Source: Allolobophora icterica
Taxonomy: Eukaryota; Annelida; Clitellata; Crassiclitellata; Lumbricidae
Assembly (NCBI GenBank): GCA_963556255.1
Contig: OY744604.1
Span: forward strand, 70,140,890 to 70,204,889
DNA: 64,000 nt
Reading direction: 5' to 3'
Below are positions 21,490 through 32,129 of the stretch, piece by piece (the stretch's first letter is position 1; each line of letters opens with the position of its first letter). A model generated the notes under the pieces. The model made no database searches. It was not told the DNA's origin and saw only the letters and a list, made by a program, of their open reading frames with translations. Both the position numbers and the translations under genes were made by a program.

Positions 21490-21740
21490 TTGTCAAGACC
21501 TTAAACCTCAAAACCAAGATCAAGACCAAGACTTAGAACCTCAAGACCAAGACCAAGACTTTGAACCTCGAGACCAAGACCAAGACCAAGACTCTGAACC
21601 TCGAGACCAAGACCAAGACTTTGAACCTCAAGACCAAGACCAAGACCAAGACTTTGAACCACAAGACCAAGACTTTTGGTATCAAGACCAAGACTTTTAA
21701 AAACGAACTCGAGTGCACTCGAGACTAAGACCTTGGTCTC
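21490..21740. repeat. GACCAAGACCAAGACT minisatellite
   Basis: Six-base GACCAA units are grouped into higher-order 36-48 bp repeats with TTTGAACCTC spacers. The minus-strand frame of SLGLGLEVQ repeats is a by-product. It is absent from the matching place in block 2 (near 49690-49730), so it arose or expanded after duplication. Confidence 0.85.
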
Positions 21741-22855
21741 GAGGACAACAAGTCTGGAAATTATTGAGCAAATTCTGCACCTATTCACCTAAATTGCGCA
21801 GGATGGTGACACGCCCAGCAACAGTTCCTGCAAAATAGTGTGCATGACGCACAGGCAAGCCCAGAATTGTTACTTTCACCTGGTCAATTATAGAAAATAT
21901 CGAACGACACGCACAAAAAACTTCTGATTCGCGCTTGCTGATTATTAAAGAAGTTTTGACTCATTCGTTACTCGTGCTGATATTTTGAATTTCATCACAT
22001 TTACACAAGAGTTGTTACACTGTTGTTATTTCTTAATAAGAAACTGCGTAGTCACTTCGATTTGGAGGAAGTGAATGAATGGAGAAGAATATAATTATGT
22101 CCAATTACGTCAGGTCGCATAACAAAGTAACAGGAAGCAATTAGTGCACTTCAGAAACATTTTTTAATTTTTTAATACAGTATTATCTTCTGCAGTGATA
22201 GTTGAAATAAAGTCAATTATCTGTTTTTACATTCTTTTGCTTTGAAATGAGCAGTCTGCGCTTTTCTCATATTCTAAGTATAACTCAAAGTAGTGTTCCG
22301 AATCATTGCCGTTTGTTTCTTAAGTGCTTGCAGAAAAAACAACAAAGCCTCATGTGGAAACATAGAGAAGATATACAGTACGTGTTTATTATTATTAGCC
22401 TAATTACGGTAAGCATATTTTATCCATCACGAAGGAAAGCAGTGAAATTATAAATCAAATTTTACAAGCCAATGTTACAGGCTTAACTAGAAAAGAAACA
22501 ACATTGTTGGAGGACACGAGGAAACAGCCAGAGATCCTGTGAAGATTAAATTATGAAGATGACCCTATGAGTTATAAACGTCAGGCCTACCTTTAACATT
22601 GGTCGAACTCTTTGTCCCTCAATTAATGCGGAAATTGCATCGAAAATGTTTAAATTCAAAGCAACTGTACATGAAACTACGAAGCGTCACCAGTTAACTT
22701 AAAATATCGCATTTGCACGACAAACAACAGGTATCTTCTTAGCGACGCAAGCCACTATAACTACGACGAATTAAGCTTCTATTTTTAAAAGTTAAGCTGC
22801 CAACTTCAGGCTGAGAAACAGACACGCGCTTGTCAACAGATTCGACGCATTTGAA

Positions 22856-23229
22856 TCATTCCTGGCCAGTCATCTGCACAGCCGTCGAGTTACCAGTGAT
22901 GTTGATGACACTCACAACAGTGTCATCACTCTCCTGACGTCGTCTCTTGCACAGCTTCTGACGTAGATACTCTTTCACTGGATTCAAATTAGCTGCGTAG
23001 ATGAACGGATTGAGACAGACGTTCAAGAAGGCGAGGAACACCGTGATGTAACGGGCATCTGAATTGAGATTCGTTACAATGCGCAGATTATAGAAAAAGA
23101 AGTAGAGACGATTCGGAAACCAACAGAGAAGGAAACAAATCGAGATGATGAGGAAAGTTTTGATGATGTTCATTTGTGTTTTCATGGCGTTCTGCTGAGC
23201 AGCGCTTTTCATCATGTTGTTGAAGTTTA
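22856..23229 (-). CDS. Receptor A (class A GPCR), exon 2: TM6-TM7 and tail
   Basis: Starts after the acceptor TTCTATGTGCAG and completes a phase-1 codon with exon 1. It encodes residues 202-325. TM6 carries CWFP (237-240), TM7 carries NPFIY (275-279, the NPxxY motif), and the short tail ends near NSTAVQMTGQE. The start of the exon, NFNNMMKSAAQQ, lies in intracellular loop 3 and is nearly invariant among receptors A, B and D, which suggests a G-protein or scaffold contact. Confidence 0.88.
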
Positions 23230-23488
23230 CTGCACATAGAAACAGAAAATCATTCAATGCACGTTGTACGATAATAATTCTTCTATGAAACTTAGACTTC
23301 TTCTTGCGTGGAACCCGATCAAAACAAGAATTCATCCAGTGCACCAAATACGACATTCGTCTACGGTCTATGCAATCGCTAATGCTATTCACGTCGTACA
23401 AAAGGATCCGAACTATATTAAATAGGACAGTATTTTAACAAAGACCATTATCAGTTAATCGAAATGGCAAGTGCATGTTAGAGAGACT

Positions 23489-24248
23489 CAGTGGCGTAGA
23501 AAGTTTTTGGGGGCCCTTGTGCACAGCTTCGATGGTGGGCCCCTTAAACCCCCTTCGATTTGAAACAAAAAAACCGTGTGTAAAAAACTCTGCGTTTTTG
23601 CGATATTTCACACTGCGAGAAATAGGGCCTATGCAAATATCATAAATCGCACACCAATTAAATAATAATTAAGTGATTACATATTAACTATTTTCTCCGA
23701 TTTATTTTTATAAAACTTTTTATTTCTTCAGGCTAGCATAAAAAATTCAACTAGAGAAAACCAATCTATTAACATTGTTCCATCTGCTATGACTGCTAAA
23801 ATATGAATTAGGCCTATCCACATTTAAATTCTGTCAAATTGTGAAACAGTTGATAAAAATTACGAAACAATTTAACAAATTAGACAAGTGTTTAGTCTAC
23901 GGTAGTCTAAAAAGAAGAATCCGAAAATTCCGAAAAGTTAAAACGTTCGTTTGAACGCTTTCTCATGCGCAAAAAATCTACTACTTTTGAAGTGTCCATT
24001 AAGCTTTCTGGTATGTCCATTTTCTATTGACAACATTGCCGAGTCGCTCAACCGCTCTTCTGACATTGTACTTCGTAGATAGTTTTTGATTAGCTTCAAC
24101 TTTGAAAATGATCTTTCACATGTCGTACAGTCAAAGGCTGTTGCTAACTTGCTACACATGTAGATTTACTTTTAGGCTAAAAATGACTACTCGCTGCCAG
24201 GGGCCCTTCTGACCGCAGTGGGCCATTGTGCATTGCACTATGCCACTG
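23489..24248 (-). mobile_element. hAT element remnant inside the receptor A intron
   Basis: The ends CAGTGGCGTAG and CTATGCCACTG form a terminal inverted repeat of 760-bp spacing. It is flanked by GAGACT on both sides (23483-23488, 24249-24254), a 6-bp match rather than the usual 8. The matching intron of receptor C (about 52091-52096) has a single GAGACT and no insertion. A transposase fragment lies at 23938-24159. Confidence 0.75.
23938..24159 (-). pseudogene. hAT transposase dimerisation-domain fragment
   Basis: A 73-codon frame containing CERSFSKLKLIKNYLRSTMS and then SDSAMLSIE. This is the conserved C-terminal hAT dimerisation pattern (ERSFSxLK...RSxM...RLxxLxxLSIE) found in ZMYM/hAT-type transposases. 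The catalytic region is missing, so the copy is dead. Confidence 0.82.
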
Positions 24249-24289
24249 GAGACTTATGAAGGCAATATCGATTATTTGCAAACAAGTGA

Positions 24290-24385
24290 CGAGGATGAGA
24301 GTGATGATGGTGATTATGGTGATGATGGTGGTGGTGGTGGTGGTGATGATGACGTCGATGGTGACGATGATAAATATGACGAGAT
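24290..24385. repeat. GAT/GGT microsatellite
   Basis: GATGATGGTGGTGGT-type repeat in the receptor A intron. A shorter version is at the matching place in receptor C (52130-52195). Confidence 0.9.
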
Positions 24386-24584
24386 GGGAATAAATTATTA
24401 TTTTGTTGTTGGGCAACTCTGAATGCAAAATCTAAAACCAGGAGAAGCGATGGTCATTATGATTATTACCACAGGAACTAAATGCTTAGTTGAGCAGTTT
24501 TTAAACGATGCAACAGTGTTATAGACCTACTGGAGCCATGGACGATCTAGTTGCGAACATTTATATATATATTTATAAACGTAC

Positions 24585-25188
24585 CTGGAACAATGCGTTT
24601 GCGAGTGACTTGCACTATTCGTGAATAGCAGTACACGAAGATGACCAGCGGCAAAAACAAGTTGATTAGAAACCTATAGACGGCATAGGCCCTCGCATTA
24701 ATGGCAGCCGGAAACTCTGCATAAAGCACACACTGCCCATTTACTACGGTCGCGGCTGATAAATCAACAAACGAGTTTAAAACTCTGTCAAAGTTTATCC
24801 AGGTCAAGACAATCGCCACATAATACATCCACCTACGAAAGTGTTTCTTGTGGAAAACCGCATGAACAATTTTAACGTATCTTTCCAGAGTCAATATAAC
24901 AAGATTAGCTGTTGAAGAACCCAGAAAATACCAAACCATCCACTCGTTGTAGAGAGCTTTGCAGAGAACCCTTCCAGTAGTGGTGCTGTAATCGATGTCC
25001 ATAATTTTAACGCTGTAGCTAATTACAAGTTGTAAACAGCAGAGAAAATCCAGAGTCATCTGATTGAAAACGATGGACATCTCATATTTTCGAGCCTTCG
25101 ACTGTGCAAGAATTAGAAGCATAAGAAGGTTTGCGATTCCGCCAACGATTCCTATCGCGATAACTGACGCCTCGAAAACCATTTTCAC
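24585..25188 (-). CDS. Receptor A (class A GPCR), exon 1: TM1-TM5
   Basis: ATG at 25188, ending with the phase-1 donor G|GTACGT at 24585. With exon 2 it gives a 325-aa seven-pass membrane receptor. Landmarks are Asn20 (TM1 GGIAN), Asp47 (TM2), Cys76 and Cys153 (the conserved disulfide), Glu102-Arg103-Tyr104 (E/DRY switch, here ERY), Trp130 (TM4) and Pro180 (TM5). There is no signal peptide, and only about eight residues precede TM1, which favours a small or chemosensory ligand over a large peptide; this is inference. It belongs to a local family with B, C and D. The ligand is unknown and I do not recognise an orthologue. Confidence 0.9.
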
Positions 25189-25370
25189 AATTATTTGTAT
25201 TCAAACCATCTAAGTTATAAAAATGACGATATCGTCAATAAGAATGTCTGCTTTATAAATACGTGTGTCGATACAAAAAAATGTGTAAGCGTAGCTGTTG
25301 AAGTACAAGTTTCTGATTGGTCAGCATATGTTGATCAATGTAGTGCTTCATAAGGATTACAGCCATTAAT

Positions 25371-25440
25371 ATCTGTGGCGCATTCACTCAATCTTCTATC
25401 TCCACATGTAGGTGGCGCATGCGCACTTTCTTTCAGATAG
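25371..25440 (-). promoter_or_regulatory. Conserved element upstream of receptor A
   Basis: TGGCGCATTCACTCAAT, 190 bp upstream of the ATG, recurs upstream of receptor B (about 34220-34236). Upstream of receptor C it is preserved with one change (53186-53200). The flanking CATGTAGGTGGCGCATGCGC includes GCGCATGCGC, the NRF1-type site. A shared position in three diverged paralogues suggests a promoter element. Confidence 0.5.
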
Positions 25441-25685
25441 CAAAATGTTTTTATATCTATACTTTAGCTCCTTTCTAGTTTTGAGTTATTGGAGGGAAGG
25501 GGATTGCGAAAGGGAGAAATGGCAAGCAACAGAGCATTTTCTTCAGCTGATCCAGCGCACAGATACTATCCGCGTGGTGGGCTATTAAAATAAGTAATTG
25601 TAATTGTAATTGATACTGATATTGCACAATTGTATATTGCCACTTCTGAGAAAATTACAAGATGCGCTCTCTATGCTAGCTGATG

Positions 25686-25799
25686 AAGAAGAAGTAGAAG
25701 AAGAAGAAGAAGAAGAAGAAGATGATGATGATGATGATGAAGAAGAAGATGATGAAGAAGAAGATGATGAAGATGAAGAAGATGATGATGAAGAAGAAG

Positions 25800-25831
<32 letters not shown>

Positions 25832-25868
25832 GAAGAAGAAGATGATGATGATGAAGTAGAAGAAGAGC
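25686..25868. repeat. (GAA)n/(GAT)n microsatellite
   Basis: Encodes only Glu/Asp runs and is not treated as a gene. A shorter allele lies at 53548-53645 in block 2. Confidence 0.93.
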
Positions 25869-25944
25869 AGCCCCTTTAAGCTAGACCTGATACAACCATA
25901 AGTATGAAATGTTGGCAACTTCCATTTTCATAGCGTCGGTATAT

Positions 25945-26215
25945 AATGTCGAGTGGTTAGTCCTCTCCCTCGCCGTCTCATCTCTAGTCTTCTCACCAAC
26001 GGTCAGTGTACTCATTATAGCTGAGTTGGCTAGCCGCTAGATGGTGCAGGTAGAGCAGAAATCTCGAAGCACATTTCTACACATTTCTACACATTTCTAC
26101 AAATTTCTTCGAAAATCCGGTAAAACTCACCTACCTAAGCTCACAGTTTGCATATATTTGCGGGCAGAGATCGAAACCCCGAGGTTGACAGTCCAGCACG
26201 CTAACCACACCATTG
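25945..26215. mobile_element. tRNA-derived SINE-like repeat, block 1 copy
   Basis: The left part has a tRNA A-box-like GTCGAGTGGTTAGTCC. The right part, on the minus strand, reads TGGTTAGCGTGCTGGACTG then GGGGTTTCGATCTCTGCCC, an A box and B box. The two halves face each other. The middle has ACATTTCTAC repeated four times. The counterpart in block 2 is 53720-53925. Confidence 0.6.
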
Positions 26216-26556
26216 ATTCATTAAAAATTAGCAGGGTCGAGGCAAACAGTCGCTGTATAAAACGCACATTTACATTTACCTTTTATATCTATTTGTCTTA
26301 TTATACATGTGATCTGGGCTACTGGCGACTATCTTCTTTGACAGGTGGACACTTCTGAACTGATCTGGTAAAAAAAGAGGTGAAAATTTTTTTGCGAAAA
26401 AAAAATTTGTTCACGTTTTTTGGGTGTTTCTTCAAAATGTTGGGGCACAACTGTATACTGTGTCCCCTCACTGTTAAAGGTGGGGATCGCCGCCCATGGT
26501 AGGGCCCTGCGGCCCCTGCCAGGGTCGTCTTCGTCTTACCTAACCTTATATCAAAC

Positions 26557-26875
26557 CAGTGGCGTCACTAGGGCTGGTGTCACCCGGTGCGGAAGGGCTT
26601 AAGTCATGGTGTCACCCTCAAAAATGTGATGACCTTTTTTTTAGGAATTCGTCTCCCAAAAAAAGAAATGTGATGACCTTTTTAGGGATTCGTCTCCCAA
26701 AAAAGCGATGACCTTTTTTAGGGATTCGTCTCCCCAAAAAAAGTGATGACCTTTTTTAGGAATTCGTCATCTTGCGAAAATTTCATCATTTTCTCATGTT
26801 GGTGTGTCATTTTCTCATGTCTGAGGGTGTCACCCGGTGCGGTCCGCACCCCCCGCACCCATCGTTACGCCACTG
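26557..26875. mobile_element. hAT MITE with 8-bp duplication TATCAAAC
   Basis: 319 bp with ends CAGTGGCGTCAC and GTTACGCCACTG, flanked by TATCAAAC at 26549-26556 and 26876-26883. Block 2 has the single uninserted TATCAAAC at 55136-55143. The interior has four copies of a roughly 40-bp unit (GATGACCTTTTTTAGG, then ATTCGTCTCCCAAAA) and a GTGTCACCCGGTGCGG repeat near both ends. Confidence 0.92.
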
Positions 26876-27643
26876 TATCAAACACAAACTCATGTCATCG
26901 TTTGCATATATTTACGTACTTAATGTTGTACCGGTCCACTGCATCATCTTATTAATGAAATCTGCTATATTGTAACAGTGGCTTGCACGTTTGCACGTTT
27001 GCAAATACATTGACTGACAAATAATAATCGTTTATTCGAATTCGCAACATAGGTCTTAATAATGAACTGCCTCGCGTGCCAGCAGATTTTTGGTTTATAT
27101 CGGAAAACAAGACAAATATTGCCACGGTTTAACGTCGTCTGCTTGCAATTGATTACGAAAGAACAAGAGCGCGCCTGGTGAAAAGAAATGGTTCGATGTA
27201 TGTATGTAATCATAGTAGGCCTATGTATATTCGTTTATTAAGTAAACTTGTTGTCATACGCAACCAGGAACAAAAAAGTTAAGAAAAGAAAGGGAAATGC
27301 ACATTCAATCGGATCAACAGAGAGCAATTCTCGGAACTATCGTCTATAAAGTACTCTCGGGATGAAATTTCGATCGTCTTTCTTCGGTAGGGTAGCAAAC
27401 GTATGTGCCTTGAACACGGTAATACTGTGTGCATGACTTGCATTGAGCAGTCAGTCGAAAATGATGACTGAAAACATTTTGTATTTCACTCGAAATATTG
27501 GCTATTCGTGCGTTTGGTTGTGAATGAGGACAGAAAGATGCACGTGCTAAGCAGATATTGCATGGTTATTAGTTCGCCTACTGCCCATTTCAATAATGAT
27601 CGAAAACAGTTATTGTTGTGATAATCACCAGTTTAGTTGATAA

Positions 27644-28738
27644 TCTATATAAATAAAGCGACAATTCTGTCTGTCTGTCTGTCTGTCTGTTTGACCGGGC
27701 TTAACTTCTACAATTTTGCACCTTTTCACTCGAAACCTTCACTACTGTGTCGGCCTCGGTTTCGGACACCCAGTGGAGGGGTTCGCGTCCCCCGTTTTCA
27801 CCGCTACCATGGTGAAAAGGGCCAAAAACTCTACCCAACCCACCGTCCCTGACGCCCCAGCGCGAAGCGGTTCTATTTATGGCGCCGGTATTCCCCAACG
27901 TCATTAATAATGCGCATAACGACACCGTCAATCACGCCCCAGCCCGCCTCTTCCACTGTCAAGTGGTTCTATTTATGGCGCGGGTATTCCCCAACGTCAT
28001 TAATAATGCGCATAACGACGTGTTTACTTTCGCAAAAAAATTAATTACGATCGATTCGAACTATATTCATCGTTTTACAGCAAAATTCTATGTTCAGAGA
28101 CAAAGATCTAAATTATCTCTCTTATGAAACAACCAGTCTGCTTTACTAAGGGCGAGGCCGACTACACACCGGCAGTGAGGGATAGATTTCTGGCGTTTTC
28201 TTTAACCCGCCGACGCCGGCTTCACCCTCTTCGACTGCGAAGCAGTCAGTCCACGGGAGACTGCGAAGCAGTCTACCCCTAAGGTGGCCAGACGCCACAA
28301 GGGCCTCCAAGACTGCGAAGCAGTCGTCGCCAGAGGGCGACTGCGAAGCAGTCAGTCCACGGCAGAGGTCGCAAGACGCGACAAGGCGTATATAAGACTG
28401 CGAAGCAGTCTCCGCTGTACGCCAGAAGGCGTCTACAAGACTGCGAAGCAGTCTCCCCCACAGGTCGCCAGACGCCACAAGGGCCTCCAAGACTGCGAAG
28501 CAGTCGCCGCCAGAGGGCGACTGCGAAGCTAGACGCCAGAAGGCGTATACAAGACTGCGAAGCAGTCTCCGCTGTACGCCAGAAGGCGTACACAAGACTG
28601 CGAAGCAGTCTCCCCCACAGGTCGCCAAAATTTCTTCCTTATTCGCTACACGGATTTAAACTTATACCTAAATTTCTTGCTTATTCGCTACAGGGATTGA
28701 AACTTATAACCCTGGGCAACGCCGGGTAAACCATCTAG
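27644..28738 (+). mobile_element. Non-autonomous Helitron-like element
   Basis: The 5' end is TCTATATAAATAAAGCGACA after an A. The 3' end is GGGCAACGCCGGGTAAACCA then TCTAG before a T. TC...CTAG between A and T, with a GC-rich stem near the end (ACCC...GGGT), is the Helitron layout. It has no helicase gene. The interior has TCTG repeats, a roughly 95-bp direct duplication (about 27870-28020, GGTATTCCCCAACGTCATTA), a hairpin array (28233-28610) and a doubled TTATTCGCTACA segment before the end. Confidence 0.75.
28233..28610 (+). repeat. GACTGCGAAGCAGTC hairpin array
   Basis: The 15-base motif occurs nine times in full and once truncated (GACTGCGAAGC, about 28520). Each is a 6-bp stem closed by a GAA triloop, and its centre GCGAAGC is known to form an unusually stable DNA mini-hairpin. 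Between copies lie other small stems such as CGCCAGAAGGCG and TCGCCAGAGGGCGA. Larger units of about 115-240 bp recur. The open frames across the array are by-products. Confidence 0.9.
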
Positions 28739-28829
28739 TTGGTTATAAAACTATAGTTTAGCTAACAATTAATGTTATGTAGTTGATATCGCGACTTGAA
28801 AGTAAAAAATATGTACTGGGGCATGTCAT

Positions 28830-30340
28830 ACCCCACCTTACCAGAGCGTTGCAGTGCTTCAGCTCACTTCCAAAAGGTTAATGTTGCAAAGGCACACCTT
28901 CGATTGAATGAATAGTTAGATATAGAAACCATAATCTCTGTAGTTTCCTGCAAGTAGGCCTACAAAGCTATTTGTAGAAACGTTTGCGTTCTAATTTGCT
29001 GCTCTATAATTCTCTTCCTGTTGACAATAACAGATATGCAGGTCTAAACAAGTCTCTGGACCAATTTTATTCAGCTTTGTAGAAACACAGTCTTTCTTTT
29101 AGGATTCAGTTGACATTAGAAACACGTTGTCTCTCTGGCCTGTCCCCAATGATTCTGACCTGGCATGTGAAGATGGCCGGAATAACCTGGCTCTCACGGA
29201 CCTGATTCTTTATAGAGTCGGTGACCAAGTTGGTATGCCTGCGGCAGCTTTTGCGGGCGCTAACATTTTTCGAAGATGTACAGTACATTACTTTACAGTA
29301 GACAGTTAACTTTGCTACACTACATGATTTCAATTAATTGATACGCACTGCAAGATCCCATGTAAGTTACTTATGCCCCTCAAATATCCGTTTTTCTCAT
29401 TTATAGGCCTAGGCTACACATGGTGTTATGGTGTTTAGGCCTGTCCCTCAAGAACCCATCGAATTGATTTTGTAATTGTATATTTAATAGCATCCTCAAA
29501 ACGTTTCGTTTGTTTTTCACAGTCGCGAGTATATAGGAAAAACAAATAATCTTCATTCTATTATGACAAACGATATGGTCAGTGAATAGAATTGGACAAT
29601 GACATTTCTATCATAACAACATTTCTTAATGGAGTGAAGTCTTCGCAAGATGTTCTGATTTATCTACACGTAGTGACCTGATAAAACGCCGCAAGTATCA
29701 CGATGAATAAGATATGAACCAGTAGGCCTACTCATCAAGAGTGTCCGTAGGCATCGCAAGGAATCAGTTTCACCAGGCTGCACATCTCGATCAATTATTT
29801 CAGATGCCTACAGTCGACAGCGAAATCTTATTTACGGAGAGGTGACTTGAATCCGTAACTTCTGTTTCATTTGTTGTTTAAATTCTCATAAATCGTTTAA
29901 CATCATGTTAATTTATTAGGCCTATGATACCATATTGCAAGCTCGTGTATTTAAGTTATCTATGATAATCTTGCATTTGCATTTTCATATCGCAAGCAGT
30001 TTTTTCTCAGTAGCCCGATTTCTAAGCATCATCCAATTTTCAGTAATTTATAAACTTAATATATTAATAGGTATATTTTTAGCATTGGTCTTTTTCCATA
30101 ATCAATCCTACACATATAAAAATGTTTATTTGAAGCTGTTAAATACAATGACAAAACTTGCTCGTTAATGGTCAAATATTGCATTTGTGCCAAACGACTT
30201 GCATTATGTTAGCGACTCTACCTAGAATAGGCCTACCTGCGCTGAAAAATAGGCCGCTTAATTAAGTGCAATAATAATAGCTCTAGGAAACAGGTTTACG
30301 CTTTTCAACACTTTCGATGACTGTTGACTTATGCTTGACT
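28830..30340. other. Receptor B 3' region, conserved with block 2
   Basis: Non-coding sequence matching 58510-59859 plus 61604-61710 in block 2. Similarity is high but no frame is preserved: the 60-codon frame at 29127-29309 is shifted in block 2. The single ACCTAGAA at 30220-30227 is the empty site of the hAT insertion at 59860. Confidence 0.65.
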
Positions 30341-30346
30341 TGTCAT

Positions 30347-30702
30347 TTACATGGCCGTTGAGTTTCCGATGACGTTAATGACGCTCGTGACATTTTCCTC
30401 GTTATTCCAATGCCATCGTTTGCAGAGCTTCTTGCGTAAAAACATCTTTACTGGATTTAAGTTAGCGGCGTAGATAAATGGATTGAGACACACGTTCAGG
30501 AAGGCCAGGAACACAGTGATGCTACGGACATCTGTATAAAGAATGTCTAAGAATCGCAGATTATAGAGAAAGAAGTAGAAACGATTTGGAGACCAACAGA
30601 GAATATAACAAACTGAGATGATGAGGAACGTTTTGATGACGTTCATTTGGGTTTTCATGGCGTTCTGTTGAGCAGCGCTCTTCATCATGTTGTTGAAGTT
30701 TA
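30347..30702 (-). CDS. Receptor B (class A GPCR), exon 2: TM6-TM7 and tail
   Basis: Acceptor TTCTATGTGCAG, then V-NFNNMMKSAAQQ. It encodes TM6 with CWSP, TM7 with NPFIY, and a short tail ending NVIGNSTAM. With exon 1 (33451-34051) the product is 318 aa. The tail is shorter than in A and C, and matches D. Confidence 0.87.
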
Positions 30703-30834
30703 CTGCACATAGAAACATAAAATCGTTCAATGCACACAATACGACTTACTAAAAGGACAATAGATTATTAGGTAATCGAAATCACAGATGCACGAAACAA
30801 AGATTTTTGACAGATATTTCGATTAACATAATGC

Positions 30835-30915
30835 AAGAGGTGATGACGCTAATGACGATAATGATGATAATGATGATGATGATGACATCGGTGATGGTTT
30901 CGGTGATGATGATGA
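30835..30915. repeat. GAT microsatellite in the receptor B intron
   Basis: GATGATGAT-rich stretch, also present at 62205-62280 in the receptor D flank. Confidence 0.88.
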
Positions 30916-31151
30916 TGAAATTTTGACAGCTAGGCAAGCAATTTCCTCGAAGCTTATGGGTAGCCAAAACACCCAGCAAAAAACAAACTTAACTTATCCC
31001 GCTGTAATAAATTATTTCAGATTAAACACAAGGTTTTTAGTGATGTTAGGAAATGAAATTGGTTAACGATGCAGATTTTGCAAATGCAGCAGTTTTTGCA
31101 TAGGTTTGTCCTGTTGCTTTAACCTATTAATTCCGATCCAACGGAAGACTA

Positions 31152-32129
31152 CAGGGTGGGCCATTAAAAATGAGAGCATCAGGTATAATCGTGTTTAATA
31201 CGATATGAAACTGCGTTTTGAGTAAATTGTAAACACCTAAATTATTCTAAAATGTACTTACTTACCATATGTAAGTTATTTCGTCAACTTCCGGTCGCTA
31301 TCTCTATTGTGAAGCAGGATTTACAACTTAACGCGCGTTAAACGCGTGATGGGGAAGGTGATAAACAAAGGCTGTAAATTAAAAAGTCTGCAACGAAGTC
31401 AGCAGCTGCTTGAATTGTTTCCTAACGAGAGAAGTGTGCGAAGCATTTGGTTCAAACATGAAAAGACATTTACGGTTCCCACACCAGTTAATTCTCAAAA
31501 TGATCGTGTATATTCTGATGCAAGAGAGAAATAGCGAATTCTAGCAACAAGGCTCGCACGAACATTTCAGTCACAGCATCATGGTTTCGGTCGGTGCGTC
31601 TCGGATGATAAAACCAACGTAGTGTTGTTGAACTCGGAGCCAAAGTAAACAGTAAATACTATAGTGATCAGGTTCTAGAAAAAGGTTTACTTCCTGATAT
31701 TCGAGCAATATGTAATCGTTACAATTCGACGTTGTAGCAGGCCGGAGTTCCTTCACGCACAGAACACTGTCACCTTCATCGAACCACACATCTGACCTAG
31801 ACCTAAAGCCGGTAGACTATACTATTTGGGTTGCTCTCCAACACAAGTCTACCTTCGTGGTAAATTTACAACAATAGAACAACTGAAATTGGCCATTGCT
31901 GAGGAGTGGCGAAGAATGTCCCAGCGATTTATAGACAGGAACATTAACGAGTAATGCAGACGTTTAGAGAAAAATGTTCAGAACCGAAGCGGACACACAG
32001 AATATAATTTCTGATCTCTTTAAATTAACATTTAGCAACAAATTACTTGCGTTTTGACAAGAAAAATATAATAATTAAATAAATATTTAAGATTGAACGT
32101 GATGATCTCATTTTTAATGACCCACCCTG
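31152..32129 (+). mobile_element. Tc1/mariner-type element, decayed
   Basis: 978 bp between TA dinucleotides (31150-31151, 32130-32131), with inverted ends starting CAGGGTGGGCCATTAAAAAT (the right end has ACC in place of GCC). The interior plus strand shows pieces of a mariner-like transposase in shifting frames: an N-terminal segment (31346-31534, LELFPNERSVRSIWFKHEK), then VVELGAKVNSKYYSDQ and LLPDIRAICN. Several stops and frameshifts make it non-functional. It sits in the receptor B intron, within the stretch missing from block 2. Confidence 0.78.

Noticed and set aside
21501..21788. Repeat protein with SLGLGLEVQ units
   Set aside because: It is a by-product of a GACCAA minisatellite that is absent from the paralogous block.
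25610..25879. Acidic Glu/Asp-rich protein
   Set aside because: The frame is the (GAA)n/(GAT)n microsatellite. Its block 2 counterpart is shorter and not in the same frame.
28146..28628. Open frames across the Helitron hairpin array
   Set aside because: Several overlapping frames on both strands are produced by the repeated GACTGCGAAGCAGTC unit, with no start context or unique domain.
29106..29333. Small gene downstream of receptor B
   Set aside because: The matching segment in block 2 (58747-58965) has insertions and deletions that break the frames, so it looks non-coding.
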